Origin: UMGS1470 sp051889215
GTDB lineage: Bacteria > Bacillota > Clostridia > Christensenellales > UBA1242
DNA: 64,000 nt
Assembly: GCA_051889215.1 (NCBI GenBank)
Contig: JBJFDC010000003.1
Span: forward strand, 1 to 64,000
Direction of reading: 5' to 3'
A model generated the notes under the pieces. The model was not told the origin of the DNA and ran no database searches. It was given only the letters and a program-made list of their open reading frames with translations. The first letter of the stretch is position 1. Each line of letters begins with the position of its first letter. Shown here in pieces: positions 54,096 through 61,790 of the stretch. The position numbers and the translations under genes were made by a program.

Positions 54096-54617
54096 ATGAA
54101 TTTTGGTGCAATAAAAAACAACGATATTGCAAATGGACTGGGCATTCGCATCAGTCTTTTTGTCAGCGGTTGCACCCATCATTGCAAAGGTTGTTTCAAT
54201 GCAGAAACATGGAATTTTGATTATGGCAAACCCTTCACAAAAGATGAAGAAAACCAAATTATTTCACTTCTAAAAAAACCTCACATAAAAGGTTTGACAC
54301 TCCTGGGTGGCGAGCCAATGGAACCACAAAATCAAGCCGAAGTCGTCAAACTTTTAAGACGCGTAAAATCAGAACTTCCGCAAAAAGATGTTTGGTGTTA
54401 TTCTGGATACACTTTGGAAGAATTGCAAGACAAAAATCATCGAACTCACACACCTGTCACTGACGAAATTCTCGGCATGCTCGATGTTTTGGTCGATGGA
54501 GAATTTGTCGCAGAAAAAAAGAACCTCAAACTCAAGTTTCGAGGTTCTGAAAATCAGCGCATAATCGACATGAAACAAACTCAAAAAGACAATAAAATCG
54601 TGTTGCTCGAACTTTAA
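54096..54617 (+). CDS. nrdG: Anaerobic ribonucleotide reductase activating protein
   Basis: Radical SAM activase that makes the glycyl radical on NrdD. 173 residues, typical. CTHHCKGCF is the Cx3Cx2C [4Fe-4S] motif, LLGGEPM the SAM-binding GGE. It starts 33 nt after nrdD in the same unit. CTGGAGATTTT precedes ATG. Confidence 0.96.
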   Translation: MNFGAIKNNDIANGLGIRISLFVSGCTHHCKGCFNAETWNFDYGKPFTKDEENQIISLLKKPHIKGLTLLGGEPMEPQNQAEVVKLLRRVKSELPQKDVWCYSGYTLEELQDKNHRTHTPVTDEILGMLDVLVDGEFVAEKKNLKLKFRGSENQRIIDMKQTQKDNKIVLLEL

Positions 54618-54719
54618 ATGATTTGTTTGAACAATCGCCGCCATTTATGCACCATTGCAAACGCCGATCCTTTTTTGCAAATATACATATAACAAAAACA
54701 ATATTTTTTTGTTTTTTTA

Positions 54720-54748
54720 TTGACACAACAATTTTATTTTGTTATTAT
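54720..54748 (+). promoter_or_regulatory. Strong promoter of the tRNA-Ile array
   Basis: TTGACA (54720-54725), 17-bp spacer, TATTAT (54743-54748). A small hairpin GCATTT/AAATGC (54755-54768) sits at the expected 5' end. The only terminator before the intact tRNA is at 55308, so the array should be one transcript of about 580 nt. Confidence 0.8.
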
Positions 54749-54798
54749 AACAAAGCATTTCAAAATGCAAACATAAAAAAACATCAACAACTTAATAA

Positions 54799-54960
54799 TG
54801 GAATGGGAGCACCGCTCTCGCGCAAGCCCGTCGTGCTCGATGCCGCAAAGCAAGTTTGCTCATTGTGCACCACCCTGTCGCCGAGCGAAGCGAACGCCAT
54901 TCACACGCAAACTTCCCCGCCGCGTGAATATAAGGTGGGGGTCGGAGGGAACCACCGACC
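54799..54960 (+). pseudogene. tRNA-Ile relic 1, interrupted in three places
   Basis: TGGAATG (acceptor) at 54799-54805; a 61-nt GC-rich insert; GCACCACCCTG (54867-54877, anticodon stem and first anticodon base); a 52-nt insert containing GAGCGAAGCG; ATAAGGTGGGGGTCGG (54930-54945); and a snap-back, CCACCGACC (54952-54960), in place of the T arm. It shares the 5' flank CAACTTAATAA with the intact gene. Confidence 0.75.
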
Positions 54961-54985
54961 AAAAAATTAGTTCTCAACTTAATAA

Positions 54986-55060
54986 TGGAATGTAGCTCAG
55001 CAGGTTAGAGCACCACCCTGGGCGAAGCGTTCGTAGCGTAAGCGGAGAACATAAGGTGGG
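54986..55060 (+). pseudogene. tRNA-Ile relic 2, split inside the anticodon
   Basis: The 35-nt 5' half (54986-55020) is identical to the intact tRNA. A 30-nt GC-rich insert (55021-55050, GGCGAAGCG...AAGCGGAGAAC) separates G from AT of the anticodon. ATAAGGTGGG (55051-55060) resumes, but the T arm and 3' acceptor are missing. Confidence 0.85.
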
Positions 55061-55105
55061 CGACCCCACCGGAACCCAAAACTTTGGTGTTCAACAACTT
55101 AATAA

Positions 55106-55180
55106 TGGAATGTAGCTCAGCAGGTTAGAGCACCACCCTGGGCGAAGCGTTCGTAGCGTAAGCGGAGAACATAAGGTGGG
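55106..55180 (+). pseudogene. tRNA-Ile relic 3, identical to relic 2
   Basis: Second copy in the 120-bp tandem repeat: 5' half 55106-55140, insert 55141-55170, ATAAGGTGGG 55171-55180. No base difference from relic 2, so the duplication is recent or kept identical. Confidence 0.85.
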
Positions 55181-55225
55181 CGACCCCACCGGAACCCAAA
55201 ACTTTGGTGTTCAACAACTTAATAA

Positions 55226-55302
55226 TGGAATGTAGCTCAGCAGGTTAGAGCACCACCCTGATAAGGTGGGGGTCGGTGGTTCGAGTCCACTCATTCCAAC
55301 CA
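55226..55302 (+). tRNA. tRNA-Ile (anticodon GAT), intact
   Basis: Acceptor TGGAATG/CATTCCA (7 bp), D arm GCTC/GAGC, anticodon arm CCACC-CTGATAA-GGTGG, variable GGGTC, T arm GGTGG-TTCGAGT-CCACT, discriminator A and encoded CCA. All stems pair. It is the only complete copy in the array and is followed by a terminator. Confidence 0.96.
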
Positions 55303-55307
55303 AAAGC

Positions 55308-55340
55308 AAGCACTTAACAAAGTTAAGTGCTTTTCTTTTT
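55308..55340 (+). terminator. Terminator of the tRNA-Ile transcript
   Basis: AAGCACTTAAC pairs with GTTAAGTGCTT around AAA, followed by a T-rich run. Confidence 0.92.
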
Positions 55341-55486
55341 TGTGGATAAATTGACTTGCAAATTTAGACACTAAAAAAAGAAAAAGCATTTGCATTGAAA
55401 ATGCGAATGCGAGCTTTTGAGAAAAAACAACTGGACGAGAACCATATTTAGTATTATCCCCAAAAACCTATGTCGCACAAGCGAAC

Positions 55487-55558
55487 ATAAGGTGGGGGTC
55501 GGTGTCCTCTCCGCTTTGCTCCGAGTCGCTTTCGCTGCGCGAGTCCACTCATTCCAAT
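55487..55558 (+). pseudogene. tRNA-Ile 3'-half relic with T-loop insert
   Basis: ATAAGGTGGGGGTCGGTG (55487-55504), a 35-nt GC-rich insert (55505-55539) and CGAGTCCACTCATTCCAA (from about 55540). The insert sits in the T loop. CCA has become TCA. The 5' half is gone. As in the intact gene, ATAAGG follows a GC-rich GCGAAC. Just downstream, 55601-55612 carries the reverse complement of ATAAGGTGGGGG. Confidence 0.8.
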
Positions 55559-55565
55559 CAAAAAC

Positions 55566-55594
55566 TAATCGCTCAAAACGAGTGATTTTTTTAT
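55566..55594 (+). terminator. Terminator after the 3'-half relic
   Basis: AATCGCTC pairs with GAGTGATT (one G-T) around five bases, then a T-run. Confidence 0.75.
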
Positions 55595-55674
55595 TATATC
55601 CCCCACCTTATTATAATTAAAATTATTCCGTTTAATCGAGTTTTAGACAGTTAAAAAGGTGGTGGAATAAGTGA

Positions 55675-55706
55675 CAAAAAAACAGCACTAAAAACAATGC
55701 TGTTTT
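55675..55706 (-). terminator. Terminator of the MerR-like gene
   Basis: AACAGCA pairs with TGCTGTT; on the minus strand seven T follow. Confidence 0.8.
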
Positions 55707-55714
55707 AATTTTGT

Positions 55715-56512
55715 TTACTTTATTGGAATTTGAATTTCTGTTAGATAATTATTTTCGTCCTGTTCGTCCCAACAACCATGAATATAAACCTCACGGATTG
55801 GTCCTGCGATTTCAAATCCTTTCTCCTTTACATAATTTAGTGCATAGGCATAAGCTTGTGACAAATTTGCATACGACCCCCTGTGCTCAACAGATATCGC
55901 TTTGATTTCAGGGTCTCGTCTGAATTTGATGCTTTCGCTTTCCTTGCCGAAATCTTTGACTGCCTCAACATATTCAAGTTCCACATCTTTTTCCTTATAT
56001 TCTTTTGCGGTGTAAGTGATGTAGCAATAGTCTTTGCACTGCAAGTTTGGATTGTGTTGTTTGACCTCCGCCCCTGCCGACAGAACAAAGTCAAAAATGT
56101 TTTGCATGGAATCGATGATCCCGTGCTTGTAATAAACAATGTTTTTTGGCACAACAATTTCTTTTGCTTCGTATCTTTGCATAAATTCTCCTTTTTTTGC
56201 TTTCGCAATATATTTTTTTATTAAGGAGATTTGCTGTTGTTTTTTTGTGTATTCTTGCAACAAAAATTGCAAGTGGTTTTCCAAAACTTTTTCTTTTTGA
56301 TTTGATTTTATAATCTTGTTGATTTCAACAATTGGCAAATCGAGTTTTCGCAATTCAACAATCATAACAAGGTCATTAAGTTGCTCTATTTCATAATATC
56401 TGTAGCCATTGTCGTCAACAAACACTGGCTTTAACAAATTTACTTCATCATAGTATCGCAATGTTTTGACAGTTGACTTTGCAAGCTTTGAAAATTCTCC
56501 AATCTTTAACAT
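55715..56512 (-). CDS. MerR-family regulator with GyrI-like effector domain
   Basis: 265 residues. N-terminal MerR winged helix (KIGEFSKLAKSTVKTLRYYDEVNLLKP), a coiled-coil dimer helix (about 75-110), then a GyrI/BmrR-like ligand domain (from about 115) with VEHRGSYANLSQAYAYAL and the conserved Glu-bearing end NYLTEIQIPI. BmrR-type proteins bind bulky drugs and untwist a 19-bp-spaced promoter; such a promoter lies directly upstream, so it controls at least itself. The window holds no obvious efflux target beside it. TTAAGGAG precedes ATG. Confidence 0.9.
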   Translation of the reverse strand: MLKIGEFSKLAKSTVKTLRYYDEVNLLKPVFVDDNGYRYYEIEQLNDLVMIVELRKLDLPIVEINKIIKSNQKEKVLENHLQFLLQEYTKKQQQISLIKKYIAKAKKGEFMQRYEAKEIVVPKNIVYYKHGIIDSMQNIFDFVLSAGAEVKQHNPNLQCKDYCYITYTAKEYKEKDVELEYVEAVKDFGKESESIKFRRDPEIKAISVEHRGSYANLSQAYAYALNYVKEKGFEIAGPIREVYIHGCWDEQDENNYLTEIQIPIK

Positions 56513-56533
56513 GGTTTTCTCCTTAACAATAAG

Positions 56534-56564
56534 ATAATCAATGCTCCAGCAAGGGGAGAGTCAA
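56534..56564 (-). promoter_or_regulatory. MerR-type promoter with 19-bp spacer and dyad
   Basis: TTGACT (56564-56559), 19-bp spacer, GATTAT (56539-56534). The spacer holds CTCC-CCTTGCT-GGAG (56558-56544). Long 19-bp spacers are the hallmark of MerR-activated promoters. Confidence 0.85.
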
Positions 56565-56582
56565 GAGATTTTTTAAAATATT

Positions 56583-56837
56583 TTAAACTTTTTTCCATCT
56601 TTTTAGTGATGGAAACAATTTTTCACAATACGCTTTCATCTGTTTGTTGGTCATTCCCGCTTGCGCTCCATAGTTTGAACACATTTTTATGTATTCTTCC
56701 ATGGTGACTTGGTCGACAAACTCCCCGCCGACAAAACAATATTTGCAATAGTCCTCGTTTATGCTGCCATCTTTGTTTGTGCCCAACTGGTTTTTGTCTG
56801 TGATGGGCATTCCACAACTTTGACATATTCGTTTCAT
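56583..56837 (-). CDS. Putative zinc-ribbon protein
   Basis: 84 residues. CQSCGMPITDKNQLGTNKDG and EDYCKYCF match a widespread clostridial zinc-ribbon family with a helical tail (TMEEYIKMCSNYG). GGAGG before ATG 56837; the longer frame from 56876 has none. Function unknown. Confidence 0.8.
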   Translation of the reverse strand: MKRICQSCGMPITDKNQLGTNKDGSINEDYCKYCFVGGEFVDQVTMEEYIKMCSNYGAQAGMTNKQMKAYCEKLFPSLKRWKKV

Positions 56838-56872
56838 GTTTACCTCCGAAATGTATGTGTGCCAGAATAAGC

Positions 56873-57205
56873 TCACTCTTCTCTTATATAATATAGGTCG
56901 CCATCAACAAAACCATAGGATATTTCATTTGCCATTTTCAACTTTTTTTCATTCTGTTTGACAAACAACTCAATCTTGTCGTGAACGGCTTTTAGCACTT
57001 GTTCATAATCAATCGAGTTAGAACAAAGAATTGCTGGATTGTCTCTGCAAATCACATATTCTTCATCGTCAAAAGTCGCTTCCATTGAATAGCAATCTTC
57101 ATCTTCATAGAGGTTAAACATGAGCGACTCTTCCATGTTGTTTGTTTCTTTCAAAACCTCTTTAAAAAGTTTGTTTAGTTCTTTGTCGTTTAATTTAACA
57201 TTCAT
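56873..57205 (-). CDS. Hypothetical acidic protein
   Basis: 110 residues, no known domain. The acidic middle (LYEDEDCYSMEATFDDEEYVICRD) and Lys-rich helical end suggest a small soluble alpha/beta protein. GGAGGGAG before ATG 57205. It is followed by the zinc-ribbon gene after 35 nt, likely one unit. Confidence 0.6.
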   Translation of the reverse strand: MNVKLNDKELNKLFKEVLKETNNMEESLMFNLYEDEDCYSMEATFDDEEYVICRDNPAILCSNSIDYEQVLKAVHDKIELFVKQNEKKLKMANEISYGFVDGDLYYIREE

Positions 57206-57255
57206 AACTCCCTCCATGGAATTATAACATATTTTTAACTTTGTATTGAGATTTT

Positions 57256-57284
57256 TTGATTTGTTTTTATAAATTTTATATAAT
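57256..57284 (+). promoter_or_regulatory. Promoter of the U32 peptidase gene, leaderless type
   Basis: TTGATT (57256-57261), 17-bp spacer, TATAAT (57279-57284), then GTTGTT and the ATG at 57291. The expected start point is the A of ATG. Confidence 0.7.
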
Positions 57285-57290
57285 GTTGTT

Positions 57291-59285
57291 ATGAAATTGC
57301 TTTCGCCTGCGGGCGACTTTGAAAGTTTGAAAATGGCAGTGAACTATGGCGCAGATGAAGTGTATCTCGGCGTCAAGGATTTTAATGCCAGAAATATTGA
57401 GGGTTTTTCTCTCGACACTTTGCGTGATGCGGTTGACTTTGCTCACCTATATGGTGTCAAAGTCCACTTGGCAGTCAACATTCTTTTTTCCAACTCCGAG
57501 CTTCAAAGCGCTCTCGACCTTGTTGTTGACGCATATAATTTGGGTGTTGACGCATTTATTATCCAAGACTTGGGACTAGCCCACCTCATTCACACAAATT
57601 ATCCTGCAATTTGTATGCATGCAAGCACACAAATGGGATTGCATAATCTCGAGGGCGTTCAGTTTGCCAAAAGACTCGGATTTTCCCGCGTTGTTCTTGC
57701 CCGCGAAACACCGCTTGACGAAATCAAAAGAATAAAGCAAAATTGCGATATCGAAATTGAATATTTCGCACAAGGCGCGCTTTGCGTTTCGTTTTCGGGG
57801 AATTGTTATTTGAGTTCATATCTTTGCAATGCGAGCGGCAATCGCGGAAAATGCAAGCAACTTTGTCGCCTGCCCTACAAATTCTTTGATGGCAACAAAA
57901 AAATCAAAGAGGGATATTTGCTTTCGGCAAAAGATTTTTGCATGCTCGAGCGTTTGGAAGACCTTAAATCTGCGGGTGTTGATGCAATCAAAATTGAGGG
58001 GCGAGCAAGACGCCCTTTCTATGTCGCAGTCGCAACGCGAGAATATCGAAAAGCACTTGACCAAAAGGCAGCGGACACTAGAGAACTCAAACTTGCATAC
58101 AATCGTGATTTTGTTGCGGGGTATTTTGACGGGAACGACAAAATTATTTCAAATTACAAAAACCATATTGGCATAAAAATTGGCAAAATTGATAGAGTTG
58201 TCCGAGGCAAAAACTTTAATGAGATTTTCATCTCGTCAACACACTCAATTTCTCCAAAGTCAACAATCAAGACATTTGATGGAAACATTGAGAAAAACAC
58301 ACTCACTCTTTTTGATATAAAACAAATCAAACCGAACTATTTCAGGGCAACGACAACTCAACATGTCGAGAGCGGGCTTGATGTGAATTTGATTATCGAC
58401 GGGGCAAATTGCGAGGTTGAAAACTTCACGAGAAAAATTGATATCAATCTGAATGTATATGCTTTTGAAAATCAAAAAATAAAGACGGAATTTATCCACA
58501 ACAATCGCACATATGTGTTTGAGAGAGAGACTTGCGAAAAGGCAAAAAATCAAGCATTAACAAATCAGGATATTTGCAATAATTTTTCAAAAAATGAGTT
58601 CTTTTCTCCAACCGTTTTTGTTCAGACTCAAAACGCCTTTTTAACCAAGGCGCAACTCAACAATTTCAGACGAAATGTCTATGAGAAAATAACTCAAATA
58701 TTAACTCAAAATAACAACAAAAAATTGCATAAAACAAAAATTGCTGCAAATGTTGAAACAAAAGCGTTTGAAGACTTTGAAATAACCGAAAATTCAAGCG
58801 AAATTTATCATAATAAAAATGTTATTTATTCACCAGAAATTTACGAAATTGATGACATAAAAAACTTTGTTTCAAACTGCAAAAAACAAAACAAAATTCC
58901 ATATCTTGACACACCTAATTTTGCACTAGAAAAAGATGTTAAATTGTTGCAAAATATCATTGAAAAAACTCAAATAAATATTATTGCAAACAACTATTAT
59001 GCACTTGCTTTCAAAACACAAATTGTGGCTGGTTGGGGACTCAATGTTTTCAACAATATTTCAGCAAATGTTTTGGGTGTTCCAACAGTCAGTGCTGAAT
59101 GTGAGGTCTTCCCAAAAATGCGAGCGCCATTCATGACTCTGCGCCATTGTCCAATGAAGTCGAACATGGGTGCAAATTGTTCAAATTGTCCATATCGCGA
59201 GGGATTTTCCTATCAAATGGAGAATGGAAAAAAATTGTTCTTAAAACGAAAAAAACTTTGTTCATGCACTTTTTATTTGGTGTGA
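57291..59285 (+). CDS. U32 family peptidase (RlhA-like)
   Basis: 664 residues. N-terminal TIM-barrel KLLSPAGDFESLKMAVNYGADEVYLG, a Cys motif EYFAQGALCVSFSGNCYLSS...CKQLCR, and KIEGRAR. U32 members include collagenase-like proteins and RlhA, which hydroxylates 23S rRNA C2501; the four-Cys motif may hold an iron-sulfur cluster. A C-terminal extension of about 300 residues includes the DUF3656-like barrel and ends with CPMKSNMGANCSNCPYREGFSYQ, another Cys cluster. Start confirmed by the family's usual N-terminus; no Shine-Dalgarno sequence. Confidence 0.88.
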   Translation: MKLLSPAGDFESLKMAVNYGADEVYLGVKDFNARNIEGFSLDTLRDAVDFAHLYGVKVHLAVNILFSNSELQSALDLVVDAYNLGVDAFIIQDLGLAHLIHTNYPAICMHASTQMGLHNLEGVQFAKRLGFSRVVLARETPLDEIKRIKQNCDIEIEYFAQGALCVSFSGNCYLSSYLCNASGNRGKCKQLCRLPYKFFDGNKKIKEGYLLSAKDFCMLERLEDLKSAGVDAIKIEGRARRPFYVAVATREYRKALDQKAADTRELKLAYNRDFVAGYFDGNDKIISNYKNHIGIKIGKIDRVVRGKNFNEIFISSTHSISPKSTIKTFDGNIEKNTLTLFDIKQIKPNYFRATTTQHVESGLDVNLIIDGANCEVENFTRKIDINLNVYAFENQKIKTEFIHNNRTYVFERETCEKAKNQALTNQDICNNFSKNEFFSPTVFVQTQNAFLTKAQLNNFRRNVYEKITQILTQNNNKKLHKTKIAANVETKAFEDFEITENSSEIYHNKNVIYSPEIYEIDDIKNFVSNCKKQNKIPYLDTPNFALEKDVKLLQNIIEKTQINIIANNYYALAFKTQIVAGWGLNVFNNISANVLGVPTVSAECEVFPKMRAPFMTLRHCPMKSNMGANCSNCPYREGFSYQMENGKKLFLKRKKLCSCTFYLV

Positions 59286-59294
59286 AGTGTCAAC

Positions 59295-59322
59295 AAAAAA
59301 TACGGCGAAAGCCGTATTATTG
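59295..59322. terminator. Bidirectional terminator between U32 peptidase and leuS
   Basis: AATACGGC pairs with GCCGTATT around GAAA. On the minus strand TTTTTT follows. Confidence 0.85.
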
Positions 59323-59378
59323 TTTTGTTTTTTTAATAGAGTTTTTGTTTTGTTTTTTTACTGACAAAAGTGAAAACA

Positions 59379-61790
59379 CTATCCGCAAATTATATTTATG
59401 ATTTTCCCAGGAACGAAAATAACTTTTCTTATTTCTCCAACAATCAAAGTTGGGTTTTGAGTTTTTATCTTTTCGATGAGTTCATCTTGAGAAATATTTC
59501 TTGATACCAAAATTATTCCTTTCATCTTTCCATTGATTTGAATTGGAAGTTTGAGTTCATCTTTTTCCAGATATTTTTCGTCATATTTTGGCCAAGCGGC
59601 ATCAACAATATTGCCTCCAAACACAATTTCCAACAGTTCACTTGTGATGTGAGGTGCAAGCGGATTGAGGAGTGTCAAGAAAATTTTGTATTCATCACGA
59701 GTGACAAATCCGTCGGCTTTAACAAGTTTTACAAATGACATGAGAGAAGCAATCGCGGTGTTGAGTTTGAGTTCGTCGATATCTTCGGTCACCTTTTTGA
59801 TGAGCGAGTTTATTTCATAGATATGCTTTTCTGAAACTTTTTCGCCTTTTATCATGTCCTGCATTTCCCAAACGCGATTAAGGAAATTTGTTATTCCATT
59901 GATTCCGTCAAAAGTCCAAGGTGTGTTATCTTCATAACCGCCAAGGAAATGAACATGGAGTCTTGCCGCATCGCTGCCATATTTGTCTATGACCTCCAAA
60001 GGCGAAACGCCATTTGCCGAACTCTTGCTCATCTTTTTGCCTTCGTCGTCCAAAATTAATCCGCTGCCCATTTTGCGTTTGAATGGATTTCGAGTTGGGA
60101 CAGCACCAATCTCATACAAGAAGTTTTGCCAGAAGAATGCATAGAGAACATGACGAGTGATATGTTCTGTTCCACCCGTATAACAATCAACCTCACCCCA
60201 ATATTTGAGTTTTTCAAAATCGGCGAGCGCTTTGTCATTATGAGGATCGCAAAATCTCAACCAATACCAACTCGAACCTGCCCAGTTCGGCATTGTGTCT
60301 GTTTCACGACGAGCAGGACCGCCGCAATGAGGACAAGTTGTGTTGACCCATGAGTCGATTTTTGAAAGTGGAGACTCACCGCCATCGCCCGGCAAATAAT
60401 CTTTTGTTTTTGGAAGGCGAACTGGAAGGTCTTTTTCGTCCACTGCAACCACTCCGCATTTGTCACAAAAAACAATAGGGAATGGTTCACCCCAATAACG
60501 TTGACGATTGAATGACCAGTCTTGCATTTTGTAGTTGACAACTTTTTTGCCAGCACCCATCGCAATGATTTTTTCTGCAATCTTTTGTTTTGCTTCCAAA
60601 ACTTTCATGCCAGAAAATTCTTCGGAGTTTGTCATGACAGGGTTTTGTTTGAGATAATCAATTTTTTCATAGGCGCAATCTGTTTTGTCGTTTTCGATGA
60701 CTTTTATCATTGGAATGTTAAACTCTTTTGCAAAATCATAATCTCTTTGGTCATGGGTTGGAACTGCCATAACCATGCCAGTGCCATATCCGCAAAGAAC
60801 AAAGTCTGCGATATAAATTGGCACGCTCTTGTTGTTTACTGGATTTACCGCTTTTATCCCTTCAAGCAAGCAACCAGTCTTGTCTTTTTGGTTTGAAATT
60901 CTATCAAACTCGCTGCGATAAGCGGTTTGTTCTTGATATTTTTTTACTTCATCAAAATTTTTTATTGAGGTTGAAAGTTTTTCAATCAAACTGTGTTCTG
61001 GAGCCATAACCATGAATGTGATGCCGTATATTGTTTCGATGCAAGTCGTGAATATGTCGGCAGTCGTGAGTTTTTTGCCACTGTCGTCCACAATATCAAA
61101 AGTCACTTGCATGCCCTCACTTCTGCCAATCCAGTTGCGTTGAAGTTCTTTGAGGTTTTCATTCATATCAATGTGGTCAACATTCTCAAGCAGTTTTTCA
61201 GAATATTCTTTCATTTTGAGAAACCAGACATTTTTTTCTTTTTGAATGACTTTTCCATGACATCTGTCACAAATCCCGCCTTGACTGTCTTCGTTGGAGA
61301 GAACAGTCTTGCAGTTTGGACAATAATTGACAACGCCTTTTTGTTTATATGCTTTTCCATTCTCAAAAAGTTTCAAAAAAATCCATTGAGTCCACTTGTA
61401 ATAATCTTCATCGCTCGTGCAAAATGCTCTGTCATAATCAAATGAAAGTCCAATTTGTTTTGATTGAGCCATCGCATTTTTCATGCCGTTTGCAACAAAT
61501 TCTTTTGGGTCAATCCCTGTTTTGAGCGCAGCATTTTCTGCAGGCAAGCCAAAAGAGTCGCCACCAATTGGAAACAAAACATTATAACCTTGGAGTCTCT
61601 TCATTCGAGCCAATGCATCTGCTGGGACTGAACCTTTGAGATGCCCCATATGCAAATTGCCACTGATATTAAAGAATTCATACAAAACATAATATTTTGG
61701 TTTTGTTGGGTGAAAATCAACCGCGCAAAAACTTTTTTCCTTGTCCCATCTGTCTTGCCACTTTTTTTCTATCGCCTTGAAATCATACAT
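59379..61790 (-). CDS. leuS: Leucyl-tRNA synthetase
   Basis: 803 residues, normal length. Class I motifs: NLHMGHLKGSVPADA (HIGH region) and KKMSKSSANGVSP (KMSKS). Zinc-type inserts CPNCKTVL...CDRCHG and CPHCGGPARRETDTMPNWAGSSWYW. The editing domain keeps GTGMVMAVPTHDQRD, but the threonine-rich TTRPDT stretch reads TTCIET. Start at 61790 with GGGAG; the frame opens earlier without a ribosome site. No T-box leader was found in the short gap upstream. Confidence 0.94.
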   Translation of the reverse strand: MYDFKAIEKKWQDRWDKEKSFCAVDFHPTKPKYYVLYEFFNISGNLHMGHLKGSVPADALARMKRLQGYNVLFPIGGDSFGLPAENAALKTGIDPKEFVANGMKNAMAQSKQIGLSFDYDRAFCTSDEDYYKWTQWIFLKLFENGKAYKQKGVVNYCPNCKTVLSNEDSQGGICDRCHGKVIQKEKNVWFLKMKEYSEKLLENVDHIDMNENLKELQRNWIGRSEGMQVTFDIVDDSGKKLTTADIFTTCIETIYGITFMVMAPEHSLIEKLSTSIKNFDEVKKYQEQTAYRSEFDRISNQKDKTGCLLEGIKAVNPVNNKSVPIYIADFVLCGYGTGMVMAVPTHDQRDYDFAKEFNIPMIKVIENDKTDCAYEKIDYLKQNPVMTNSEEFSGMKVLEAKQKIAEKIIAMGAGKKVVNYKMQDWSFNRQRYWGEPFPIVFCDKCGVVAVDEKDLPVRLPKTKDYLPGDGGESPLSKIDSWVNTTCPHCGGPARRETDTMPNWAGSSWYWLRFCDPHNDKALADFEKLKYWGEVDCYTGGTEHITRHVLYAFFWQNFLYEIGAVPTRNPFKRKMGSGLILDDEGKKMSKSSANGVSPLEVIDKYGSDAARLHVHFLGGYEDNTPWTFDGINGITNFLNRVWEMQDMIKGEKVSEKHIYEINSLIKKVTEDIDELKLNTAIASLMSFVKLVKADGFVTRDEYKIFLTLLNPLAPHITSELLEIVFGGNIVDAAWPKYDEKYLEKDELKLPIQINGKMKGIILVSRNISQDELIEKIKTQNPTLIVGEIRKVIFVPGKIINIICG

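Larger units (their letters stand above)
54975..55260 (+). repeat. Tandem 120-bp repeat carrying the 5' part of tRNA-Ile (2.4 copies)
   Basis: Two identical 120-bp units (54975-55094, 55095-55214) and a third partial copy (55215-55260) that runs into the intact tRNA. Each unit holds the 5' flank, tRNA bases up to the first anticodon base, a 30-nt insert, ATAAGGTGGG and a hairpin-rich tail. Confidence 0.95.

Noticed and set aside
55021..55170. Group I intron in the tRNA anticodon loop
   Set aside because: The inserts are 30 nt, far too short for a group I core, and no P3-P9 elements can be drawn.
54975..55260. Integron cassette array with attC sites
   Set aside because: No GTTRRRY core pairs at unit borders, no ORF in the units and no integrase in the window.
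54791..55620. Open frames across the tRNA-Ile array
   Set aside because: They run through tRNA parts and inserts, lack ribosome sites and have odd Cys/Arg/Pro composition.
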